The notes beneath the pieces were generated by a model. The model ran no database searches, was not told where the DNA came from, and saw nothing but the letters and a program-made list of their open reading frames with translations. Of a stretch of 49,833 nt of DNA, positions 17,060 through 24,888 are shown in pieces (within the stretch, counting starts at the first letter, position 1; each line of letters starts with the position of its first letter). This DNA is from Actinoplanes cyaneus. GTDB taxonomy: Bacteria > Actinomycetota > Actinomycetes > Mycobacteriales > Micromonosporaceae. Where the stretch lies: NCBI RefSeq assembly GCF_016862095.1, contig NZ_BOMH01000032.1, forward strand, positions 1 to 49,833, written 5' to 3'. The translations under genes and the position numbers were made by a program.

Positions 17060-17074
17060 GTCGTTCGACAGGTG

Positions 17075-18079
17075 TCAGGAAGCGGTGCCGGAGACGTCCA
17101 CCGTGCCGCCGTCACGCGCCGAGCGCAGCACGGCCGCGGCCACCTCGACCGTGCGCATGCCCTGCTGCAGGGTGACGATGTCGCTCTGCTTGCCCTCGAC
17201 CGCGTCCCGGAAACGCTCGTGCTCGACGAGCAGCGGCTCACGCTTCGGGATCGCGTAGCGCACCATGTCGCCCTCGGCCACACCGCGGAACGCGCGCAGC
17301 GCCTCCCACTCGGTGCCGATCGCGCCGTTGGCGTAGAAGGTGAGGTCGGCGGTGAGCGTGTCGGCGACGAAGCTGCCCCGCTCGCCGGTGATCACCGTGG
17401 AGCGCTCCTTGAACGGGCTCAGCCAGTTCACCAGGTGGTTCGCCATCAGGCCACCGGAGAGGCCGGCGACCGCGGAGACCATGTCCTCGTGCGGGCGGCC
17501 GCTGCGGGACGCGGTGAACGCCGCGACCGTCTCGTACGCCCGGCCGGTGACCCACGCGGTCAGGTCGATGTCGTGGGTCGCCAGGTCCATGACCACGCCG
17601 ACGTCCGCGATGCGGCCCGGGAACGGGCCCTGGCGGCGGGTGACGATCTGGTAGATCTCGCCGAGCTCGCCGGCCTCCAGACGGGCCCGCAGGCTCTGCA
17701 GCGCCGGGTTGTACCGCTCGATGTGGCCGACCGCGCCGACCAGGCCCTTGGCGGCGAACGCCTCGACCAGGCGGCGGGACGCCTCCAGCGAGGGAGCCAG
17801 CGGCTTCTCGATCAGGGCGTGCACACCGGCGTCGGCCAGGCGCAGGCCCAGCTCCTCGTGCAGGCCGGTGGGCGAGGCCACGACCACGTAGTCGACGCCG
17901 ATCCTCAGCAGCGCCTCCAGGTCGGGGACGACCGGGACGCCGTGCGGGGCGACCGCGTTCGGCGACGGATCGGCCGCGCCGACGAGGTCGACGCCGCTCA
18001 GCAGGTTCAGCACGCGGGCGTGGTTGCGCCCCATCGCGCCGAGCCCGATAAGACCCGCGCGCAGGACCGTGTCGCTCAT
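17075..18079 (-). CDS. Gfo/Idh/MocA oxidoreductase, WbpB/WlbA-like
   Basis: NAD-dependent sugar oxidoreductase of 334 residues. The nucleotide-binding motif GLIGLGAMGRNHARV is at the N-terminus, EKP at 91-93 contains the conserved lysine, and GHIERYNPA follows the Rossmann domain, as in WbpB/WlbA enzymes. These oxidise C3 of UDP-GlcNAc-uronate to the 3-keto sugar, the substrate of the aminotransferase. The aminotransferase gene is directly upstream and overlaps this start by four bases (ATGA), the usual wbpE-wbpB coupling. I therefore assign UDP-N-acetyl-glucosaminuronate 3-dehydrogenase with fair confidence; another 3-keto sugar route is the alternative. Confidence 0.86.
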   Translation of the reverse strand: MSDTVLRAGLIGLGAMGRNHARVLNLLSGVDLVGAADPSPNAVAPHGVPVVPDLEALLRIGVDYVVVASPTGLHEELGLRLADAGVHALIEKPLAPSLEASRRLVEAFAAKGLVGAVGHIERYNPALQSLRARLEAGELGEIYQIVTRRQGPFPGRIADVGVVMDLATHDIDLTAWVTGRAYETVAAFTASRSGRPHEDMVSAVAGLSGGLMANHLVNWLSPFKERSTVITGERGSFVADTLTADLTFYANGAIGTEWEALRAFRGVAEGDMVRYAIPKREPLLVEHERFRDAVEGKQSDIVTLQQGMRTVEVAAAVLRSARDGGTVDVSGTAS

Positions 18080-19179
18080 GCGCCCGCCACCTCGTTCACC
18101 GCGGCGACGATGCGCTCGAGGTCATCGTCGGTGAGGCTCGGCATGATCGGCAGGGAGATGACCTCACCGGCCGCCTTGTCGGTCTCCGGCAGTTTCCACG
18201 GGCCGACGCTGCCGTCGGAGTTGAGGAACGGCTTCAGGCGGTGGATCGGGATCGGGTAGTAGACGCCGCTGCCGACGCCACGCTCCTTGAGGCCGGCCTG
18301 GAACTCGTCCTGACCGCCCTGCACGCGGATCGTGTACTGGTGGTAGACGTGGTGCGCGCCCTCGTCGACCGGCGGGACGGCGACACCCTTGAGGTTCGCG
18401 TCCAGGTAGGCGGCGTTCGCGCGGCGCTTCTCGGTCCACCCGGCGAGCTTGCCCAGCTGCACCCGGCCGATCGCGGCGGCGACGTCGGTGAGCCGCATGT
18501 TAGCGCCGACGATCTCGTTCTGGTAGCGCTGCTCCATGCCCTGGTTGCGCAGCAGCCGCAGCTTGCGCGCGAACTCGGCGTCACCCGTGGTGATCATGCC
18601 GCCCTCGAGCGAGTGCATGTTCTTCGTCGGATAGAAGCTGAAGCAGCCGGCGATGCCGAACGCGCCGACCGGCGTGCCGTTCACCGCGGCGGCGTGCGCC
18701 TGAGCGGCGTCCTCCACGACGGCCAGGCCGTGTGCCTGCGCCAGCGCCATGATCTGTTCCATCTTGGCCGGGTGCCCGTACAGGTGGACCGGCATGATCG
18801 CCACGGTGCGCGGTGTGATCGCGGCGGCCGCGGCGTCCGGGTCGATGCAGAAACTGCCCGGCTCGATGTCGACGAAGACCGGCGTGCCGCCGGCCAGGCG
18901 AACCGAGTTGGCCGAGGCGGCGAACGAGAACGACGGGACGATGACCTCGTCACCCGGCTTCAGGTCGAGCGCCAGCAACGACAGCTGAAGAGCCGACGTG
19001 CCGGAGTTGACCGCGACGCAGTGACGTCCGTCGACCAGGGCGGAGAACTCCTGCTCGAAGGCGGCCACCTCGGGCCCCTGGACCACCATGCCGCTGCGCA
19101 GCACCCGGACGGCGGCTTCGATCTCTTCCTCGCCGATCACGGGACGGGCCGGTGGGATAAACGCACGGGAGCCCGTCAT
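18076..19179 (-). CDS. DegT/DnrJ/EryC1 aminotransferase, WbpE-like
   Basis: PLP-dependent sugar aminotransferase of 367 residues. NSGTSALQLSLLAL is the phosphate-binding region, VVEDAAQAH carries the PLP-ring aspartate, and Lys186 in FSFYPTKNMHS forms the Schiff base. The start is ATG 19179 with AGGAGG just upstream; the open frame to 19302 is promoter DNA. It transfers an amino group to a 3-keto sugar, and coupling to the WbpB-like oxidoreductase by a 4-base overlap supports the 3-position of UDP-GlcNAc-uronate. WbpE/WbpB pairs are known to recycle cofactor using 2-oxoglutarate or glutamate; this is family knowledge, not visible here. Confidence 0.88.
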   Translation of the reverse strand: MTGSRAFIPPARPVIGEEEIEAAVRVLRSGMVVQGPEVAAFEQEFSALVDGRHCVAVNSGTSALQLSLLALDLKPGDEVIVPSFSFAASANSVRLAGGTPVFVDIEPGSFCIDPDAAAAAITPRTVAIMPVHLYGHPAKMEQIMALAQAHGLAVVEDAAQAHAAAVNGTPVGAFGIAGCFSFYPTKNMHSLEGGMITTGDAEFARKLRLLRNQGMEQRYQNEIVGANMRLTDVAAAIGRVQLGKLAGWTEKRRANAAYLDANLKGVAVPPVDEGAHHVYHQYTIRVQGGQDEFQAGLKERGVGSGVYYPIPIHRLKPFLNSDGSVGPWKLPETDKAAGEVISLPIMPSLTDDDLERIVAAVNEVAGA

Positions 19180-19382
19180 GGGCTTTCCTCCTGCACAGAG
19201 AGTTACAACACGATGACTTGGTCGTTGTTTCTCGCATACGGCCGGGCATTCCACGACAGCGCGGCGATCGACCCACCGTATCCAACGTTCAGCGCAGGCC
19301 ACAGTACAGCATCGTGGGATTAGCGTCCGATTACTCTCGCCTCTGCCCGATCACAGGATGCCCGACATCGAGGAGACGACAC

Positions 19383-19871
19383 GTGAATGCAATCCTGGCT
19401 ACGCTCGGTTACGTCCTCTCACCGGATGGTTCCCGCGTCCTGATGATCCGGCGGGACACCCGGCCCGACGACCTCCACTTCGGCTACTACAACGGCCTCG
19501 GCGGCAAGCTGGACCGCGGCGAGGACGTGATGGCCGGGATGCGGCGGGAGATCGCCGAGGAGTCCGGCCTGGAATGCCACCGGCTCGATCTGGCCGGGAC
19601 GATCTCGTGGCCCGGCTTCGGCCGCGACGGGGAGAACTGGTTCGGCTTCCTGTTCCGGATCACCGAGTGGTCCGGGACGCCGTTCGACGGCAACGACGAG
19701 GGCTCACTGCACTGGGTCGAACGGGCGGACCTGCTGGCCGGCCGGCTGCCCATGTGGGAGTCCGACCGGCACTTCCTGCCACTGGTCTTCGCCGAGAAGC
19801 CCGAGGTCTTCCACGGAGTCATGCCCTTCGACTCCGGCAAAGCCGTGAGCTGGAACTTCTCGACCCATTAG
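19383..19871 (+). CDS. Nudix hydrolase (MutT/MTH1-like)
   Basis: Nudix protein of 162 residues. The Nudix box is complete: G-x5-E-x7-REIAEESGL, beginning at GGKLDRGEDV. YYNGLGGKLDRGE before it and the FRI-W-G-PFDGNDEG part resemble MTH1-like 8-oxo-dGTP/2-OH-dATP diphosphatases, so a nucleotide-pool sanitising role is likely, but Nudix substrates are hard to predict. The start is GTG 19383 with GAGGAG about seven bases upstream; the longer frame from 19218 is rejected. It is divergent from the wbpE-like gene and convergent with upp. Confidence 0.87.
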   Translation: MNAILATLGYVLSPDGSRVLMIRRDTRPDDLHFGYYNGLGGKLDRGEDVMAGMRREIAEESGLECHRLDLAGTISWPGFGRDGENWFGFLFRITEWSGTPFDGNDEGSLHWVERADLLAGRLPMWESDRHFLPLVFAEKPEVFHGVMPFDSGKAVSWNFSTH

Positions 19872-19902
19872 ACCCTTGTCGCCGTACGGCGGAATCGGGT
19901 CT
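19870..19902. terminator. Bidirectional terminator-like cruciform
   Basis: Outer arms AGACCC (19870-19875) and GGGTCT (19897-19902) enclose an inner palindrome CGCCGTACGGCG (19880-19891). It lies between the convergent Nudix and upp genes and overlaps the upp stop codon. Confidence 0.6.
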
Positions 19903-20533
19903 AGAAGCGGCGCATGCCGCCGAATTGGCGGTCGCCGGCGTCACCCAGTCCCGGCACGATGTAGGCCTTCTCGTTGAGCCCGTCGTCGATCGAGGCGGTG
20001 ATCAGGCGCAGCGGCAGGCCGGAGTTCTTCAGGCGCTCGACGCCCTCGGGCGCGGCCAGCACGCAGCAGACGATGATGTCGGTGCAGCCGCGGTCGGCCA
20101 GCAGCTTGCAGCAGTGGATCAGCGAGCCGCCGGTGGCCAGCATCGGGTCGAGGACCAGCACCGGCTGGCCGGCGAGGTCGGCCGGGAGCGACTCCATGTA
20201 CGCCCGGGGCTCGTGGGTCTCCTCGTCGCGCGCCAGGCCGACGAAGCCCATCGACGACTCGGGCAGCAGCGCCAGCGCGGCGTCGGCCATGCCCAGGCCG
20301 GCCCGCAGAACGGGCACGATCAGCGGCGGGTTCGCCAGCCGGGTGCCCTCGGTCGGCGCGACCGGGGTCTCGATCGCGAACTTCTCGACCGCGAAGAGGC
20401 GGGCTGCCTCGTAGACCACCATGGTGGTGAGCTCGTGCAGGGAGGCGCGGAAGACGCCGGACTCGGTCTCGGTCCGGCGCATCGCGGTGAGCCGCGTCTG
20501 GGCCAGCGGGTGATCTACTACAAGGACGTCCAC
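19901..20533 (-). CDS. upp: Uracil phosphoribosyltransferase
   Basis: UPRTase of 210 residues, converting uracil and PRPP to UMP. The N-terminus MDVLVVDHPLAQTRLTAMR, the PRPP loop VLVLDPMLATGGS and the C-terminal YIVPGLGDAGDR are textbook. A frame extends seven codons to ATG 20554, but family members start at the VDVLVVDHPL position, where there is a GTG (20531-20533). TAGGTT lies seven bases upstream of that GTG on the minus strand. GGTAGG in the same place could instead be a ribosome site. It is divergent from deoC across only 60 bases, so the two pyrimidine salvage promoters are back to back. Confidence 0.95.
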   Translation of the reverse strand: MDVLVVDHPLAQTRLTAMRRTETESGVFRASLHELTTMVVYEAARLFAVEKFAIETPVAPTEGTRLANPPLIVPVLRAGLGMADAALALLPESSMGFVGLARDEETHEPRAYMESLPADLAGQPVLVLDPMLATGGSLIHCCKLLADRGCTDIIVCCVLAAPEGVERLKNSGLPLRLITASIDDGLNEKAYIVPGLGDAGDRQFGGMRRF

Positions 20534-20540
20534 GACGATC

Positions 20541-20546
20541 AACCTA
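20541..20546 (-). promoter_or_regulatory. -10 hexamer TAGGTT of upp
   Basis: TAGGTT-N7-GTG on the minus strand. It is back to back with the deoC -10, only 34 bases apart. Confidence 0.4.
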
Positions 20547-20580
20547 CCGTTCACCCAAGATCAACAGTCGCCAGGTCGCA

Positions 20581-20586
20581 TAGAAT
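20581..20586 (+). promoter_or_regulatory. -10 hexamer TAGAAT of deoC
   Basis: TAGAAT-N7-ATG with no Shine-Dalgarno, so the predicted transcript starts at, or one base before, the deoC ATG. Confidence 0.5.
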
Positions 20587-20593
20587 CGCCTTC

Positions 20594-21523
20594 ATGACTG
20601 CGACAGCGCCCATCGGGCTGTCCGATCTCCGCTCCTACCTGCACGGCCTTCCCGGGGTCGACAAGGTGGGGGTCGAGGCGAGGGCGGCCGCGCTCGGCAC
20701 CCGATCGGTGAAGACGAGCAGCAAGGCCAAGGCCATCGACCTGGCGATCCGGATGGTCGACCTGACCACGCTCGAGGGCGCCGACACGCCCGGCAAGGTG
20801 CGCGCCCTCTGCGCCAAGGGCCGGCGACCGGACCCGGCCGACCCGAGCGTCCCCTCGGTCGCCGCGATCTGCGTCTACCCCGCCATGGTCCCGGTCGCCG
20901 CGGCCGCACTGGCCGGCTCCGGGGTGCACCTGGCCAGCGTGGCCACCGCGTTCCCGTCCGGCCAGGCGCCGCTCGAGGTGAAGCTGGCCGACACCCGCGC
21001 GGCGGTCGCGGCCGGCGCCGACGAGGTGGACATGGTGATCAGCCGGGGCGCGTTCCTGGCCGGGGACTATGCCCGCGTCTTCGACGAGATCGTCGCGGTC
21101 AAGGAGGCGTGCGGCAGCGCGCACCTCAAGGTGATCCTGGAGACCGGCGAGCTGGCGACGTACGACAACGTCCGCCGCGCCTCCTGGCTCGCGATGCTGG
21201 CCGGCGCCGACTTCATCAAGACCTCCACCGGCAAGGTCGCGGTCAACGCCACCCTGCCGATCACGCTGGTCATGCTGGAGGCGGTGCGCGACTTCCGGGC
21301 GAAGTTCGGCCGGCAGATCGGCGTGAAACCGGCCGGTGGCATCAAGAACACCAAGGACGCCATCAAGTACCTGGTGCTCATCAACGAGACCGTCGGCGAC
21401 GACTGGCTCGACCCGGCCTGGTTCCGGTTCGGCGCGTCCTCGCTGCTCAACGACCTGCTGATGCAGCGCACCAAGCTCACCACCGGGCATTACTCCGGCC
21501 CTGACTACTTCACCCTGGACTGA
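20594..21523 (+). CDS. deoC: Deoxyribose-phosphate aldolase
   Basis: Class I aldolase of 309 residues, the long actinobacterial form. It splits 2-deoxyribose-5-phosphate into acetaldehyde and glyceraldehyde-3-phosphate. Lys209 in FIKTSTGK is the Schiff-base lysine, Lys245 in GVKPAGG and Asp146 in ADEVDMV are the other catalytic residues. The ATG at 20594 has no ribosome site and follows TAGAAT by seven bases. It is followed after five bases by an aldehyde dehydrogenase and then a degenerate dehydrogenase, giving an operon that can take the acetaldehyde on to acetate. Deoxyribose-1-phosphate from the thymidine phosphorylase at 36.3-37.6 kb would feed it after mutation to the 5-phosphate. Confidence 0.95.
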   Translation: MTATAPIGLSDLRSYLHGLPGVDKVGVEARAAALGTRSVKTSSKAKAIDLAIRMVDLTTLEGADTPGKVRALCAKGRRPDPADPSVPSVAAICVYPAMVPVAAAALAGSGVHLASVATAFPSGQAPLEVKLADTRAAVAAGADEVDMVISRGAFLAGDYARVFDEIVAVKEACGSAHLKVILETGELATYDNVRRASWLAMLAGADFIKTSTGKVAVNATLPITLVMLEAVRDFRAKFGRQIGVKPAGGIKNTKDAIKYLVLINETVGDDWLDPAWFRFGASSLLNDLLMQRTKLTTGHYSGPDYFTLD

Positions 21524-21528
21524 GGCCG

Positions 21529-22953
21529 ATGTTCGAATACGCTCCCGCACCGGAATCGCGCTCTGTCGTCTCCATCGACTCCTCCTACGGGCTCTTCATC
21601 GACGGGGAGTTCGACGCGGCCAAGGAGGGCGGGGTCTTCAAGACGGTCAACCCCGCCGACGAGGAGGTCCTGGCCGAGGTCGCCTCGGCCGGCCCGGAGG
21701 ACGTGGACCGCGCGGTCGCCGCCGCCCGGCGCGCCTTCCCCGGCTGGGCCGCCCTGCCCGGCGCGGAACGCGCGAAGTACCTCTTCCGCATCGCCCGGAT
21801 CATCCAGGAACGATCGCGCGAGCTGGCGGTTCTCGAGTCGCTGGACAACGGCAAGCCGATCAAGGAGTCCCGCGACGTCGACCTGCCATTGGTCGCCGCG
21901 CACTTCTTCTACTACGCGGGCTGGGCCGACAAGCTGCCGTACGCCGGCTTCGGTCCCGCCCCCCGGCCGATCGGTGTGGCCGGGCAGATCGTCCCGTGGA
22001 ACTTCCCGCTGCTGATGCTGGCCTGGAAGATCGCGCCCGCGCTGGCCACCGGCAACACCGTGGTCCTCAAGCCGGCCGAGACGACCCCGCTCTCCGCGCT
22101 CTTCTTCGCCGACGTCTGCCGGCAGGCCGGGCTGCCGCCGGGCGTGGTCAACATCGTCACGGGCGCCGGCGACACCGGGGCGTACCTGGTGGCCCACCCG
22201 GACGTGGACAAGGTGGCCTTCACCGGCTCCACCGAGGTCGGCCGGGAGATCGCCCGCACGGTGGCCGGCACCGGTAAGCGGCTCACGCTGGAGCTGGGCG
22301 GCAAGGCGGCGAACATCGTCTTCGACGACGCGCCGATCGATCAGGCGGTCGAGGGCATCGTCAACGGGATCTTCTTCAACCAGGGGCACGTGTGCTGCGC
22401 CGGGTCACGGCTGCTCGTACAGGAATCGGTTTTCGATCTTGTCTTGGAGTCGCTCAAGCGGCGGATGGCCACGCTGCGGCTCGGTGACCCGCTGGACAAG
22501 AACACCGACATCGGCGCGATCAACTCCGCGGCGCAATTGGCTCGTATCAAGCAATTGTCGGAGATAGGGGGACAGGAGGGCGCGGAGCGCTGGTCGCCGC
22601 CCTGCGAGCTGCCGGACCGCGGGTTCTGGTTCGCGCCGACGATCTTCACCGGGGTGACCCAGGCCCACCGGATCGCCCGCGAGGAGATCTTCGGCCCGGT
22701 CCTGTCGGTGCTCACCTTCCGCACCCCCGCCGAGGCGATCGAGAAGGCCAACAACACGCCGTACGGGTTGTCCGCCGGCATCTGGACCGAGAAGGGCTCC
22801 CGCATCCTCGCCGTCGCCGACAAGCTGCGCGCCGGGGTGGTCTGGGCCAACACGTTCAACAAGTTCGACCCGGCGTCGCCGTTCGGCGGCTACAAGGAGT
22901 CCGGCTACGGACGCGAGGGTGGCCGGCACGGCCTGGAGGCGTACCTTGCCTAA
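21529..22953 (+). CDS. NAD(P)-dependent aldehyde dehydrogenase
   Basis: Full ALDH of 474 residues. PWNF (Asn158), LKPAE (Lys181), the catalytic base Glu255 in TLELGGK and the nucleophile Cys289 in NQGHVCCAGSR are all present, as is the late EEIFGPV motif. Position five bases after deoC suggests that it oxidises acetaldehyde released by the aldolase, though broad-range ALDHs take many aldehydes. The next gene begins inside its last codons, so the two products should be made in fixed ratio. Confidence 0.92.
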   Translation: MFEYAPAPESRSVVSIDSSYGLFIDGEFDAAKEGGVFKTVNPADEEVLAEVASAGPEDVDRAVAAARRAFPGWAALPGAERAKYLFRIARIIQERSRELAVLESLDNGKPIKESRDVDLPLVAAHFFYYAGWADKLPYAGFGPAPRPIGVAGQIVPWNFPLLMLAWKIAPALATGNTVVLKPAETTPLSALFFADVCRQAGLPPGVVNIVTGAGDTGAYLVAHPDVDKVAFTGSTEVGREIARTVAGTGKRLTLELGGKAANIVFDDAPIDQAVEGIVNGIFFNQGHVCCAGSRLLVQESVFDLVLESLKRRMATLRLGDPLDKNTDIGAINSAAQLARIKQLSEIGGQEGAERWSPPCELPDRGFWFAPTIFTGVTQAHRIAREEIFGPVLSVLTFRTPAEAIEKANNTPYGLSAGIWTEKGSRILAVADKLRAGVVWANTFNKFDPASPFGGYKESGYGREGGRHGLEAYLA

Positions 22954-23827
22954 GACATCTTCATCTTCATCGAAGGTCACGCCGGCGGAGCCGGCCGGGC
23001 CGGCAGAGTTACCCGTGTCTGTTCGACTCTCCGTCCGCAAGACCTACAAGCTCTACATCGGCGGCAAGTTCCCGCGCAGCGAGTCAGGACGGACGTTCGT
23101 GGCAGACGGCGACAACGTGGCCCTCGCCTCCCGCAAGGACGCCCGCGACGCGGTGGTCGCGGCCCGCGCCGCGCAACCCGGGTGGGCCGGCGCCACGGCG
23201 TACAACCGTGGTCAGGTCCTCTACCGGATCGCCGAGATGGTCGAGTCCCGGCGCGACGAGTTCGCGGCGCTCGGGGTGCCGGCCGCCGAGCTGGACGCCA
23301 CGATCGACCGGTGGGTCTGGTACGCGGGGTGGTCCGACAAGATCGCCCAGGTGGCCGGCGGGGCGAACCCGGTGGCCGGCCCGTTCTTCAACATCTCCGC
23401 GCCCGAGCCGACCGGCGTCGTCGCGATCGTCGCCCCGGCCACGCTGCTCGGCCTGGTCAGCGTCATCGCCCCGGCGATCGTCACCGGCAACACCACGGTG
23501 GTGCTGGCGGCCGGCCCGCAGATCGCGATCACCCTGGCCGAGATCCTCGCCACCTCGGACGTGCCCGGCGGCGTGGTCAACATCCTCACCGGGAAGTACG
23601 CCGAGACCGCGCCCTGGCTGGCCGCGCACGCCGACGTGAACGCGCTGGACCTGACCGGGGTGGAACACGCGGAACTGGCGGCCGAGCTGGAACGGGCCGC
23701 GGCCGGGACCTTGAAGCGGGTGCTGCGGCCGGACGCGGGCCGGGCCGATTTCACCGCCGACCCCGGGCTCAAGCCGATGACCGCGTTGCTGGAGACCAAG
23801 ACCGTCTGGCACCCGAAGGGTTATTAG
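22946..23827 (+). CDS. Truncated, catalytically degenerate aldehyde dehydrogenase homologue
   Basis: 293 residues matching only the N-terminal coenzyme-binding half of ALDH. After a low-complexity start (TSSSSSKV) it follows the preceding ALDH (YKLYIGGKFPRSESG, then WYAGWSDKIAQVAGG). PWNF has become APATLL and LKPAE has become LAAGP. It ends after LKRVL, before the catalytic Glu and the whole Cys-containing domain. There is no frameshift and codon use is normal, so it looks like a maintained pseudoenzyme rather than decay. The start is a TTG at 22946 with GGAGG upstream, overlapping the ALDH stop. It may form mixed oligomers with the active neighbour; this is inference. Confidence 0.78.
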   Translation: MPKTSSSSSKVTPAEPAGPAELPVSVRLSVRKTYKLYIGGKFPRSESGRTFVADGDNVALASRKDARDAVVAARAAQPGWAGATAYNRGQVLYRIAEMVESRRDEFAALGVPAAELDATIDRWVWYAGWSDKIAQVAGGANPVAGPFFNISAPEPTGVVAIVAPATLLGLVSVIAPAIVTGNTTVVLAAGPQIAITLAEILATSDVPGGVVNILTGKYAETAPWLAAHADVNALDLTGVEHAELAAELERAAAGTLKRVLRPDAGRADFTADPGLKPMTALLETKTVWHPKGY

Positions 23828-23939
23828 CGACGCGTGGAGGTTGAGAGGGGACGGGGCCGCTGTCACACAGCGTTGCGGACTAGGGTATGTGCCGGTAGTC
23901 ACCCGTCCCGCTCAACCCCGATCAACCCGGAGGTCAACC

Positions 23940-24824
23940 GTGACCAGCCAGTCCGACGAGCCCGAGGCGTCCGCGCCGGTGGCCGAGAAGTCCTCGACGG
24001 AAGGACTCAACGGGCGTGAGCTCTGGGAGCAGGTTCGCGTCGAGCCGATCGAGGTCGCGCTCCCGGGTGGCGTCGGTCTGACGCTCCGGGCGTACCGGAA
24101 GGTGTCCGAGCTGACGCCGACCGAGCTCGATGTCGAGGAGGAGGACCCGTTCGACTCCCGCAAGCGCGCCGCCCTCGACGAGGACGGCGAGGAGGGCGTC
24201 ATCGTCGACGAGGAGTATGAGGCGCTCCTCGCCGAGGACGAGGACGAGGACGCGACGGATGAGGACGGCGAGAAGAAGTCCGCCGGGAAAGCCGATGCCG
24301 ACGACGAGTCGGAGGAGGTGAAGGACCAGTCGGACGACGAGGAAGTACCCATGTTCCTCAGTCACAAGGGCCGCCTGCTCGCCTTCAAGAACGCCGAAGC
24401 GCTGGTCTCCTTCATTCGTTCGGGTGCTCCCCACGATCTCGCACAATTGGACACCTGGAGTGACCTCACGGAGCGGGTACAGTCGAGCGACATCGACCCG
24501 CTGCCGGAGGAACGCTACGAACTCGACCTCGTGGTGGAGAACCTGCGCGGCGGACACGACACGTGGGATCTGCCCCTGCTCATCGCCGCCGGAGAGATTG
24601 CCCGGGATCTCGGGTATGCGCTCCGGCTCAAGCCGGTGATCCTGGCGCTGTCGCCCGGCTCTCCGCTCGATGACCTCGACGACTCCCTCCGTGCCGCGGA
24701 AAGCGGTGGGATGGGCGGTTTCTTCGGCCGTCGCCGGTTGAAGAAAATCGGGGCACAACAGGCGAGTCTGGGCTGGCGGTCGGTCATCGGCAAGATCTCT
24801 GCTGCTGTGGACTGGCGTGACTGA
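23940..24824 (+). CDS. Unknown protein with an acidic central region
   Basis: 294 residues, starting at GTG 23940 with GGAGG seven bases upstream; the longer frame from 23841 has no such signal. Residues about 65-135 are an Asp/Glu-rich, probably disordered stretch with short KK patches. A folded C-terminal part follows, opening VPMFLSHKGRLLAFKN, with ELDLVVENLRGG, and ending with a Gly-rich and basic piece (GGMGGFFGRRRLKKIG). No catalytic motif, signal peptide or membrane span is seen. I do not recognise the family. Some actinobacterial homologues may carry a 'primosomal protein' label, which the sequence does not itself support. It ends 64 bases before the next gene on the same strand and is probably co-transcribed with it. 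Confidence 0.75.
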   Translation: MTSQSDEPEASAPVAEKSSTEGLNGRELWEQVRVEPIEVALPGGVGLTLRAYRKVSELTPTELDVEEEDPFDSRKRAALDEDGEEGVIVDEEYEALLAEDEDEDATDEDGEKKSAGKADADDESEEVKDQSDDEEVPMFLSHKGRLLAFKNAEALVSFIRSGAPHDLAQLDTWSDLTERVQSSDIDPLPEERYELDLVVENLRGGHDTWDLPLLIAAGEIARDLGYALRLKPVILALSPGSPLDDLDDSLRAAESGGMGGFFGRRRLKKIGAQQASLGWRSVIGKISAAVDWRD

Positions 24825-24888
24825 CCGATTAGCAGGGAACATCAGTCCTTGGCCACAGAGAAGCACTCCCGGGGAGGAGGACGACGCC

